A DNA stretch of 21,840 bases, taken from the NCBI GenBank assembly GCA_039933785.1, contig JBDTNL010000068.1, forward strand, positions 1-21,840, written 5' to 3'. The notes under the pieces were generated by a model, which saw nothing but the letters and a program-made list of their open reading frames with translations, searched no databases and was not told the DNA's origin. Origin of the DNA: JBDTNL01 sp039933785. GTDB taxonomy: Bacteria > Acidobacteriota > Thermoanaerobaculia > Multivoradales > JAGPDF01. Below are positions 6,328 to 13,095 of the stretch, in pieces; positions within the stretch are counted from its first letter, which is position 1, and each line of letters opens with the position of its first letter. A program made the position numbers and the translations under genes.

Positions 6328-7565
6328 TCGTGAAGATTGTCTGGATGCGGACGCTCAACATCGTAAAGGTCGGTCTGCAGGCGATCAGCCGCAACAAGAT
6401 GCGCTCGGCCCTCACCATGCTCGGCATCGTGATTGGCGTGGCGTGCGTCATCGCCATGGTCGGCGTGGCGTCGGGCGCCTCGAGCTCGATCCAGTCTTCG
6501 ATCAGCTCGCTGGGGACCAACTTCATCATGGTGTTCCCCGGCGCGGTCACCCAGGGCGGCGCCCGTATCTTTAGCGGCAACTCGACGTTGACCGAGGACG
6601 ACGCGGCGGCGATTCGCAGCGACTGCCCCTCGGTCGCCTACGTATCGGCCGGCACGCGCAGCAGCGGTCAGGTGGTCGCCGGCGAGCTCAACTGGGGCAC
6701 GACGATCAACGGCGTCGATGTGGACTGGCCGTTCATCCGCGCGTGGAATCTCTCGAGCGGAGCGTTCTTCTCGGATACCGACGTGAAGTCGGCGGCCAAG
6801 GTGGCCGTCCTCGGCCGCACGGTCGCCCAGCAGTTGTTTCCGGACGGCGATGCGGTGGGTGAGCTGGTCCGCATCCGCAACGTGCCGTTTCGCGTCGTCG
6901 GCGTGCTCGAGAGCAAGGGCGGCAGCACGGCCGGCCAGGACCAGGATGACCTCGTGGTGGCGCCGTACACGACCGTGATGAAGCGCCTCGGCGGCGGCAA
7001 CCGCAGCAAGATTTCGATCGTGTATGTGGCCGCCAAGTCGCAGAGCCTAGTCAATCAGGCGCAGGCCGAGATCGAGGCGCTGCTGCGCCAGCGCCATCGC
7101 CTGGGCCAGGGGCAAGACAGCGACTTCATGATGCGCTCGCAGGAGGAAATGGCGACCATGGCGGCTGCGAGTACCCGCACCTTCTCGATTCTGCTCGGAT
7201 CCGTCGCGGCGATTTCACTGCTCGTCGGCGGCATCGGGATCATGAACATCATGCTGGTCTCGGTCACCGAGCGCACGCGAGAGATCGGCATCCGCCTGGC
7301 GATCGGCGCCAAGGGCCGCCACGTGCTGGCTCAGTTCCTGCTCGAGGCGGTGGTGCTCTCGATCACCGGCGGCTTGATCGGCGTGGTGATCGGTGTGGTG
7401 GCCTCGCAGCTGATCGCCAGGGGAGCTGGGTGGCCGGTGCAGATCGGAGCGGGGGCAGTTGCCATGGCCTTTGGCTTCGCCGCTCTGATCGGCATCTTCT
7501 TCGGCTTCTACCCCGCGCGGCGCGCCGCGGCGCTCGATCCGATCGAAGCTCTGCGCTACGAGTAG
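6324..7565 (+). CDS. MacB-type ABC transporter permease (FtsX/MacB_PCD family)
   Basis: A 413-residue inner-membrane permease with four transmembrane segments. One lies near residues 30-52 (LTMLGIVIGVACVIAMVGVA). A periplasmic core domain of about 230 residues follows, then three segments in the last 130 residues. The hallmark sequences are present: GIGIMNIMLVSVTERTREIGIRLAIGA after the second segment (a cytosolic coupling helix) and FGFYPARRAAALDPIEALRYE at the end. Type VII ABC systems of this kind use a mechanotransmission cycle to push substrates from the periplasm through an adaptor and TolC. The ATG overlaps the ATPase stop as ATGA, with GGTGGAGG just upstream. GTG at 6330 and ATG at 6345 are possible alternative starts. 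Its last 10 bp overlap the 3' end of the convergent AraC-type gene. Confidence 0.93.
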   Translation: MIVKIVWMRTLNIVKVGLQAISRNKMRSALTMLGIVIGVACVIAMVGVASGASSSIQSSISSLGTNFIMVFPGAVTQGGARIFSGNSTLTEDDAAAIRSDCPSVAYVSAGTRSSGQVVAGELNWGTTINGVDVDWPFIRAWNLSSGAFFSDTDVKSAAKVAVLGRTVAQQLFPDGDAVGELVRIRNVPFRVVGVLESKGGSTAGQDQDDLVVAPYTTVMKRLGGGNRSKISIVYVAAKSQSLVNQAQAEIEALLRQRHRLGQGQDSDFMMRSQEEMATMAAASTRTFSILLGSVAAISLLVGGIGIMNIMLVSVTERTREIGIRLAIGAKGRHVLAQFLLEAVVLSITGGLIGVVIGVVASQLIARGAGWPVQIGAGAVAMAFGFAALIGIFFGFYPARRAAALDPIEALRYE

Positions 7566-8503
7566 GCCCGATTTCCGCCCCCTCCGGCCCGGTAGGCCGA
7601 AGGGGTCACACCAAAGGCCAGCCGAAAGCGTTCGGTGAAGTGGCTGTGGCTCGAATAGCCGAGCTCCATCGCGAGCGTGGTGAGATCGCCCCAGCCGGCG
7701 TCGAGAGCGTCCAGGGCAGTCCGCACCCGGACTTGATCGCGATAGCGGTGGATGGAGGTCCCGCACTGCCGCCGGAAGGCGTGCGCGAGATGGAAGACCG
7801 AAACCCCCAGGGCGCGGGCGATCTCAGCGAGCGAGCATTCCAGACGAAAGTGCGCGGCGATCCAGGCCTTGGTGGCATCGGCGATCTCGGCCTCCCGGCG
7901 CGAGGCGCGGGGGTTCGCGGCCAGGGGCATCGTCGCGTGCGCGGCGCGTAGCAACCGCGCCAGGAGTTCGAGGACGGTCTCTTCGACCGCCGCGGCATCG
8001 GGCCCGGGCTCGGCGACAATGCCCCGAATCAAGGCCCGTTCGAGGGTCAGCGTCTGGTTGTCGACCGGCGCCGAGCGGGCTCGAAACGGTCGGCCGCTGG
8101 TCGTCCGCGCGGCTTCCGGATCGAAGCGCGCCACCGTCTCGCTGAGCAGAGCGGAGTCGACCACGAACCAATCGCAGCGGCTGCCCGCGCCGCCGATCGA
8201 TGATCGGCGGTACCCCTCGCCACGGTTGAAGAACGATACCGACTGGGGCCCGCCGATCATGGTCTTGCCGTCTTCCCTGTGCACTCGAACGCTGGTGCGC
8301 GGGAAGACAAAGGTATTCGCGTTGCTCGGGCCGGAGTCTGGAAAGAGCGGATGCTCGGCGGGGCACTCGAAGCGGCACACGGCAACGGATTCGCTCCGAA
8401 AGAGCACCTTTTCGACGACCTTGAGCGCAAGCCCTTCCACACCCTCTACATACTGCGGCCGGCGAAGAAAGTTCTGCCGCGCCGGGATCCCGGTCAGGGC
8501 CAT
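7556..8503 (-). CDS. AraC-family transcriptional regulator
   Basis: A 315-residue regulator. Residues 1-200 form a ligand/dimerisation-type N-terminal domain of beta-rich character (AVCRFECPAEHPLF, SVSFFNRGEGYRR) without a recognisable specific ligand. Residues ~205-305 hold the two helix-turn-helix units of the AraC/XylS domain: SLAEIARALGVSVFHLAHAF (224-243), and LTTLAMELGYSSHSHFTERFRLAFGVTPSAYR at the end, matching the family signature. The ATG at 8503 has GAGGAA 7 nt upstream. The open frame extends much further 5', but that part runs through the LytTR genes in another frame and is not protein-like. It is third in a minus-strand operon, 11 bp after the second LytTR gene, and its stop overlaps the MacB-type permease 3' end by 10 bp. 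The target genes may be the receptor/sulfatase pair upstream of the operon, on position alone. Confidence 0.9.
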   Translation of the reverse strand: MALTGIPARQNFLRRPQYVEGVEGLALKVVEKVLFRSESVAVCRFECPAEHPLFPDSGPSNANTFVFPRTSVRVHREDGKTMIGGPQSVSFFNRGEGYRRSSIGGAGSRCDWFVVDSALLSETVARFDPEAARTTSGRPFRARSAPVDNQTLTLERALIRGIVAEPGPDAAAVEETVLELLARLLRAAHATMPLAANPRASRREAEIADATKAWIAAHFRLECSLAEIARALGVSVFHLAHAFRRQCGTSIHRYRDQVRVRTALDALDAGWGDLTTLAMELGYSSHSHFTERFRLAFGVTPSAYRAGGGGNRAYS

Positions 8504-8514
8504 GTCGCCGTTCC

Positions 8515-8883
8515 TCAGATCAGGCCGGCAAGCAGCGGCTCGAGGCGACCCCGGAAGGAACGCCCCACCGGCAAGCGCGTGCCGTTGGCGAGGATGGCGA
8601 TGCGATCGCTGGTGCTGACCAGCTCCAGCCGCACGATGCGCCTCGCGTTGACGATCGTCGAGCGATGTAGGCGGACGAAGACCTGCGGATCGAGCTCGCT
8701 CTCCAAGGCGCTGATGCTCCCGCGGACGCGGTGACGGCCCCCGCGCAGGTGGAGCACCACGTAGTTGCCGTCGGCGGTGATCCAGTCGACCTCCCGCACG
8801 TCGACCAATTCCATGCTCCGGCCGGTGCGCAGGGCGACGCGCTGGCGATAGGTCGCGGCGGTGGCGATCTCGGCCGCCTTCAT
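8515..8883 (-). CDS. Stand-alone LytTR-domain DNA-binding protein (second of two)
   Basis: A 122-residue protein made almost wholly of a LytTR DNA-binding domain (~20-120). Features are VDVREVDWITADGNYVVLHL, a helix with LESELDPQVFVRLHRSTIVN, and NGTRLPVGRSFRGRLEPLL. LytTR domains bind direct-repeat sites and are usually fused to a CheY-like receiver; none is present here and the N-terminal extension is only about 20 residues. The ATG (8881-8883) overlaps the TGA of the preceding LytTR gene as ATGA, implying translational coupling and roughly equal production. It resembles its neighbour across the whole domain, so the pair probably arose by tandem duplication. Confidence 0.88.
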   Translation of the reverse strand: MKAAEIATAATYRQRVALRTGRSMELVDVREVDWITADGNYVVLHLRGGRHRVRGSISALESELDPQVFVRLHRSTIVNARRIVRLELVSTSDRIAILANGTRLPVGRSFRGRLEPLLAGLI

Positions 8884-9293
8884 CGCTCGGTCTCGAGCAG
8901 CGTGGTGCGCACGCTGGCGGTCCGCTGTCGGCCGACGGCGAGCCGGCGGCCGTTGTCGAGCACGACCCGCAAGTCGGCGCGCGCGTTCCATTCCAAGCGC
9001 TGCACACGCGCGCGGTTCACGATCACCGAGCGGTGAATGCGGAGGAAGGACTTCGGGTCGAGTTTCTGCTCGAGCACTCCGAGCTGCTCCGCCAGCCGCC
9101 GCCTGGCGGTGCCGAGATGCAGATGAACCTGACCCTTCTCGGCTTCGATCCAGTCGACGGTCTCGACGTCGATGAATTCGACCAGGCCATGCGAGCGCAG
9201 CACGAAACGACGTAGGAATCTCGAGTCGAGTTGAGATGGGAACCGCATGGGCGGGGCCTCGGGTCGAACCTTGGTGTTGATGTTCGCGATCAT
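8880..9293 (-). CDS. Stand-alone LytTR-domain DNA-binding protein (first of two)
   Basis: A 137-residue protein with a LytTR domain from about residue 32 to the end (LVEFIDVETVDWIEAEKGQV, LDPKSFLRIHRSVIVNRARV, NGRRLAVGRQR) and a 30-residue N-terminal extension with no transmembrane or receiver features. The ATG at 9293 has GAGGAG 7 nt upstream. A second ATG at 9248 would remove the first 15 residues. It is the first gene of the LytTR-LytTR-AraC operon, transcribed away from the TonB-dependent receptor gene. With no sensor or receiver in the operon, the input signal is unknown. It could act as a homodimer or as a heterodimer with the neighbouring LytTR protein. Confidence 0.88.
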   Translation of the reverse strand: MIANINTKVRPEAPPMRFPSQLDSRFLRRFVLRSHGLVEFIDVETVDWIEAEKGQVHLHLGTARRRLAEQLGVLEQKLDPKSFLRIHRSVIVNRARVQRLEWNARADLRVVLDNGRRLAVGRQRTASVRTTLLETER

Positions 9294-9380
9294 CGTCTCG
9301 CTCCTCGGTGCGCCGTGCCGGCGTTTGGGAATCGCCCGCCGGTCGTCCAGCCCGACAAGTGTCGAGCAACTCCGGATACC

Positions 9381-9400
9381 CGCGCTATCAGATTCTTGCG
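9381..9400 (-). promoter_or_regulatory. Shared 20-nt element, copy 1 (upstream of LytTR operon)
   Basis: Plus-strand reading CGCGCTATCA, four variable bases, CTTGCG, matching 16 of 20 positions with 16019-16038. It ends 88 bp upstream of the first LytTR ATG. Read toward the gene it contains TGATAGCGCG. It may be a promoter element or regulator site; chance is not excluded. Confidence 0.3.
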
Positions 9401-9786
9401 CCGTCGAGCTCCAGTCCTATCGACGGTCCATAGGAGGGCCGCGCGCCAGTCACCCACGGCGGCGGATCCATCACGCGCTCGCGAGGCTTGGCCCCGGCGA
9501 TCCATTCCATTGGGGATCTCGATACCGAATGCCTGACGGTGTCGTGTGGTTGCGAGCCGTCGATCACCGTCGATCAACCGCAGCGGGCGCGGTGGCGAGG
9601 AGCGACGTTGCGCGCCTGCGTCGAGGGTCTCTTCAAAGCGCCGGATTGCCCCCCGAGCCGCGAGCCTGATGCCGTGAAGCGTCGAGTTCGAGACCACGAG
9701 CAGGTGTCGATCGATGGCGGCGGCGAGCGGATGCCTCCAATCGCGAGGATTTTCCCTCCCCGGTGAATTCCCTGTGAATGGAGTGT

Positions 9787-9808
9787 AAGCACTGTGTTTA
9801 CGGTGCTT
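9787..9808. promoter_or_regulatory. Operator-like dyad upstream of TonB-dependent receptor gene
   Basis: Arms AAGCACTGT and ACGGTGCTT are inverted repeats with one mismatch in nine, separated by GTTT. A second, nested GTAA...TTAC pair overlaps it (9785-9801). It lies about 150 bp before the TTG start. The form suits binding by a dimeric regulator, which could be the AraC-type or LytTR proteins or an unlinked factor. Confidence 0.45.
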
Positions 9809-9942
9809 TAGGGAGTCCCAATGGTGGGTGGCATCGAGGTTGCCCTAGCGGAGACCCGCAATCACCGACCAGGAGGTGAGCGGACCGCAAAGACCCACGA
9901 GCACCCCGTCAGTACGGAGTCCATTCATGCACTCGCCAAAAG

Positions 9943-9948
9943 AGGAGG
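9943..9948 (+). promoter_or_regulatory. Shine-Dalgarno fixing a TTG start for the TonB-dependent receptor
   Basis: AGGAGG, 7 nt before TTG at 9956. The in-frame ATG at 9821 has no such site and would put a 45-residue polar extension before the signal peptide. Confidence 0.85.
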
Positions 9949-9955
9949 AATCAAA

Positions 9956-12900
9956 TTGCAAGCAACCCGCAAGAATCTGATCGCAGGAATCGCGGTGGCC
10001 TTCGCGCTGCTGCTGCTCCTGCCGCTCACCGCCGAAGCCCAACTGCAGAGCGGCAATCTGTACGGCAGTGCCGTTGACACCAAGGGCGCGGCGCTTCCAG
10101 GCGTCACGCTCACGCTCGAAACCGGGCAGGCGCCGCAGATCCAGATCTCCGACGCCCAGGGCAAGTTCCGCTTCCTCGGCCTGCCGCCGGGAGCGTACAA
10201 ACTGGTCTCGACACTCGAGGGTTTCTCGAGCGTCGAGTATCCGAATATCGCGATCACCGTAGGTCGCAACACCACGGTCGAAGTCACGCTTCAGGCGGCG
10301 GTGGAGGAGACCATTACTGTTTCGACCGAAAGCCCGTTGCTCGACGAGCGCAAGGTGTCGACCGGGGCGTTCATTTCGAAGCAGGAGCTCGAAAAAATTC
10401 CCACGGCACGAGATCCGTGGAGTCTCCTGCAGCAGGTTCCAGGAGTGCAGACCGACCGCGTGAACGTGGGCGGCAACGAGAGCGGCCAGCAGTCGCTCTA
10501 TGCCGGTCCGGGCTCGGCGGGCACGAATTCGATCTGGGCCGTTGACGGTGTGGTGATCACCGACATGGGCGCGCTCGGTGGCTCGCCGACGTACTACGAC
10601 TTCGGCTCGTTCGACGAGATGCAAGTCACGACCGGTGGGTCCGACGCCACGATCGCGACCGGCGGCGTGGTCCTCAACATGGTGACCAAGCGGGGCACCA
10701 ACGAGCTGCGCGGGTCGGCGCGCTACCTCGACACCAGCTCGAGCTGGCAGTCGAACAGCGGCTTCGACAGCGCCGACCTCGGCAAGGCAGGTCCGTGGCA
10801 GGGTCCGCCCAGCAACCAGAAGCCGCAGCCTCCCTTCCGCGGCGATCCGAACAAAATCGGTGCGATCAAGGACTACGGCGCCGACTTGGGAGGTCCGATC
10901 GTCAAGGACCGCCTCTGGATCTGGGGTAGCTATGGCGCGCAGGACATCAAGAACTTTGTGCTCGGCCCGTTGGTCGGCGGCAAAGCGGTGCCGGACATCC
11001 ACGACAACACAAAACTCGGCTCGTTCAACGCCAAGATCAATGCCCAGCTCACGACAGCGAATTCCCTGACCGGCTTCTATCTGCGCGGAGAGAAAACCAA
11101 GATCGGCCGCAGCGCCGGTCCCTCCCGTCCGCAGGAAACGACTTGGGATCAGAGCGGCCCGACCAACGTCTACAAGGTCGAAGATACCCAGATCTTCTCG
11201 TCGAATTTCTTCGCCACCGTGATGGCGGCTTGGGGGAAGAACGTCTTCCTGCTCGCTCCCGAGGGCGGCCTCGGTACCAACGCCAACATCGACGAGAATT
11301 TCGTCTGGCATACCAGCTATTTGCAGTACGGTACGGAGCGCCCGCAGAAGCAGTCCAAACTCGACGCTTCGAGCTTCTTCACCACTGGCTCGCTCAGCCA
11401 CGAGCTCAAGTACGGCGCGGGCTATCGCACGACCGACATCAAATCGTCCACCCGTTGGCCGGGCTTCGGGATCGAGAACAACAACTACAAGGCCTATGGA
11501 GGGTACGGCCTCTACCCGGTGCTCGATGCGGGCGGGAGCGTGATCTCGCTCGCGCGGCAGAACTCGCAAGCGAATCGAATCTCCTACAAGAACGCGTACC
11601 TTCAGGACACGCTCACCGCGGGCAATCTGACGGCGAACCTCGGGTTGCGCTACGACGTCCAGCACACCGAGAACCTGGCGCAGACCGTGCCGGCGAACGC
11701 CGCGTTCCCGAGCATCCTGCCGGCGGTCCAGTACCCAGGCGGCGGCAGCTTCGAATGGAAGACGCTGGCACCTCGGTTGGGTCTCACGTACGCGCTCGGC
11801 GCCGAGCATAGGACTCTCCTGCGCGCCAGCTACTCTCGCTTCGCGGATCAGTTGGGGGGCACGACCGCGTCCTACTTGAACCCATTGGGAACTTCCTCCT
11901 ACGTCTATCTGTATTCGAACGATCTCAACCACGACGGCCACATCCAGCCCAACGAGGTCCTGACCGGCGTCCCTTGTGCGTTCTGCAACGCGGCCGGTCT
12001 CGGACCCTCGAACTCGTCGTACAACAACTTCGCTCCGGGGGCGTTCATCCAGTCCGGTGCCGTGTCGCCGCACTTCAACGCGCCCACGACCGATGAGCTC
12101 TTGCTGAGCGTGGAGCACGCGCTACTGCCCGAGTTCGTGGTCGGTCTCAACCTGACGTATCGCAAGCTCAACGACCAACCATTCCTCGATCCGCTGGTCT
12201 TCGACGGCGATCCGCGGTCGTCCCAGAATCTGCAGAGCGTTGGCCGGCGATCCACTCAGGCCGACTTCACCCAACACACGAAGACAGTCACGCTACCCAA
12301 CGGCAAGCAGCGCGTCATCAACTACTACACGCTGAACGAGAATCTCGGCAGCCGGGGCGGGTTCTATCTCTTCAACTCCGACATCACCAGCACGTACAAG
12401 GGTGCCGCGGTCACCTTCAACAAGCGGCTATCCAATCACTGGATGATGCGCGGTAACTTCAGCTATTCGGATTGGGTCTGGAACGTGCCTAAGGGCGCGT
12501 TGGCGGATCGGACCGACACGTTGCCTGGCGGCGCCCGGGATGGCGAAGAGGTGCTCCAGGGCTCGACCATCGGAGCGTTCGCTGGCAGCAAAGGCAACGT
12601 GTATCTCAGCAGCAAGTGGTCCTACAACGTAACCGGGATGTACCAAGTAGCCCCCGAACGCGTGTGGGGCTTCAATCTTGCCGGCAGTCTCACTGGCCGG
12701 CAGGGGTATGCCATTCCGTACTGGGTGCGGATCAACCGCGGAGTGGGCGGCCTCGGCACGCAGACCGTCATGGCGACGTCGGCAGACGAGTTCCGCAACG
12801 ACGACCTGCGCGTCCTCGACTTGCGGATCGAGAAGGAATTCCAGTTGCACGACTTCAACGCGGTGCTCGGCTTCGACTGCTTCAACGCGCTCAACGCCGG

Positions 12901-13009
12901 GACCACGCTGCAGCGCGGCACCCAACTCAACCTGGCGACGACGGATCGGGTCACAGATGTGCTGAGCCCGCGGATCTTCCGCATCGGTTTGAAGCTGAAC
13001 CTGCGCTAG
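9956..13009 (+). CDS. Oar-like TonB-dependent outer-membrane receptor with carboxypeptidase-regulatory-like domain
   Basis: A 1017-residue outer-membrane protein starting at TTG. Residues 1-28 are a signal peptide (basic start, hydrophobic IAVAFALLLLLPL, cleavage near AEA|Q). Residues ~33-115 are a carboxypeptidase-regulatory-like beta sandwich (GSAVDTKGAALPGVTLTL, DAQGKFRFLGLPPGAYKL). A plug domain follows (~125-260; LQQVPGV, WAVDGVVITD, GGVVLNMVTKRGTNELRG). The rest is a beta barrel ending in the strand RIFRIGLKLNLR. These receptors import large or scarce substrates using TonB-ExbBD energy. A perfect EF-hand-type calcium loop lies at residues 656-667, and a CAFC pair follows about 11 residues later in the same loop. 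There is no SusD partner. The sulfatase/TPR gene follows 86 bp downstream and may be partly co-transcribed through an intervening hairpin. The substrate is unknown. Confidence 0.93.
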   Translation: MQATRKNLIAGIAVAFALLLLLPLTAEAQLQSGNLYGSAVDTKGAALPGVTLTLETGQAPQIQISDAQGKFRFLGLPPGAYKLVSTLEGFSSVEYPNIAITVGRNTTVEVTLQAAVEETITVSTESPLLDERKVSTGAFISKQELEKIPTARDPWSLLQQVPGVQTDRVNVGGNESGQQSLYAGPGSAGTNSIWAVDGVVITDMGALGGSPTYYDFGSFDEMQVTTGGSDATIATGGVVLNMVTKRGTNELRGSARYLDTSSSWQSNSGFDSADLGKAGPWQGPPSNQKPQPPFRGDPNKIGAIKDYGADLGGPIVKDRLWIWGSYGAQDIKNFVLGPLVGGKAVPDIHDNTKLGSFNAKINAQLTTANSLTGFYLRGEKTKIGRSAGPSRPQETTWDQSGPTNVYKVEDTQIFSSNFFATVMAAWGKNVFLLAPEGGLGTNANIDENFVWHTSYLQYGTERPQKQSKLDASSFFTTGSLSHELKYGAGYRTTDIKSSTRWPGFGIENNNYKAYGGYGLYPVLDAGGSVISLARQNSQANRISYKNAYLQDTLTAGNLTANLGLRYDVQHTENLAQTVPANAAFPSILPAVQYPGGGSFEWKTLAPRLGLTYALGAEHRTLLRASYSRFADQLGGTTASYLNPLGTSSYVYLYSNDLNHDGHIQPNEVLTGVPCAFCNAAGLGPSNSSYNNFAPGAFIQSGAVSPHFNAPTTDELLLSVEHALLPEFVVGLNLTYRKLNDQPFLDPLVFDGDPRSSQNLQSVGRRSTQADFTQHTKTVTLPNGKQRVINYYTLNENLGSRGGFYLFNSDITSTYKGAAVTFNKRLSNHWMMRGNFSYSDWVWNVPKGALADRTDTLPGGARDGEEVLQGSTIGAFAGSKGNVYLSSKWSYNVTGMYQVAPERVWGFNLAGSLTGRQGYAIPYWVRINRGVGGLGTQTVMATSADEFRNDDLRVLDLRIEKEFQLHDFNAVLGFDCFNALNAGTTLQRGTQLNLATTDRVTDVLSPRIFRIGLKLNLR

Positions 13010-13032
13010 ACCTCGGGGGATCTTGAGCTGTT

Positions 13033-13063
13033 CGGGCCGCCGGTGTCGCCTACCGGCGGCCCG
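13033..13063 (+). terminator. Perfect 12-bp stem-loop between receptor and sulfatase genes
   Basis: CGGGCCGCCGGT, a 7-nt loop, then ACCGGCGGCCCG, starting 23 bp after the receptor stop. It is followed by CTTTCC rather than a T-run. It may be a weak terminator, an mRNA 3'-end stabiliser or an attenuator lowering expression of the next gene. Confidence 0.6.
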
Positions 13064-13083
13064 CTTTCCTGCAAGTCATCGAC

Positions 13084-13088
13084 AGGAG
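13084..13088 (+). promoter_or_regulatory. Shine-Dalgarno fixing a TTG start for the sulfatase/TPR gene
   Basis: AGGAG, 7 nt before TTG at 13096. The resulting N-terminus is a lipoprotein signal peptide, which supports this start. Confidence 0.75.
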
Positions 13089-13095
13089 CTGCCGT

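Larger units (their letters stand above)
9294..9955. other. Non-coding divergent region between LytTR operon and TonB-dependent receptor gene
   Basis: 662 bp with no credible gene. Open frames here lack Shine-Dalgarno sites and family features. It should carry the promoters of both transcription units. It contains a 20-nt element shared with the 15962-16068 region (9381-9400), a dyad (9787-9808), a small GGGAGTCCC palindrome (9811-9819) and a leader of about 135 bp before the receptor's TTG start. No clear -35/-10 pair was found for either direction. Confidence 0.6.

Noticed and set aside
8504..9007. N-terminal extension of the AraC-type protein to 483 residues
   Set aside because: The extension is the LytTR gene region read in another frame; the ATG at 8503 has a good Shine-Dalgarno and begins protein-like sequence.
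9301..9780. Small open frames in the large divergent gap (for example 9488-9766)
   Set aside because: No Shine-Dalgarno, no family features, and composition like frame shadows.
9821..9955. ATG start at 9821 for the TonB-dependent receptor
   Set aside because: No Shine-Dalgarno, and it would put a polar 45-residue stretch before the signal peptide; TTG at 9956 has AGGAGG and a proper signal peptide.
9845..12118. A 757-codon open frame on the minus strand opposite the receptor gene
   Set aside because: Its translation is Arg/Glu/Val-rich with no domain, it lies wholly antisense to a clear receptor, and long antisense frames are expected in GC-rich coding DNA.
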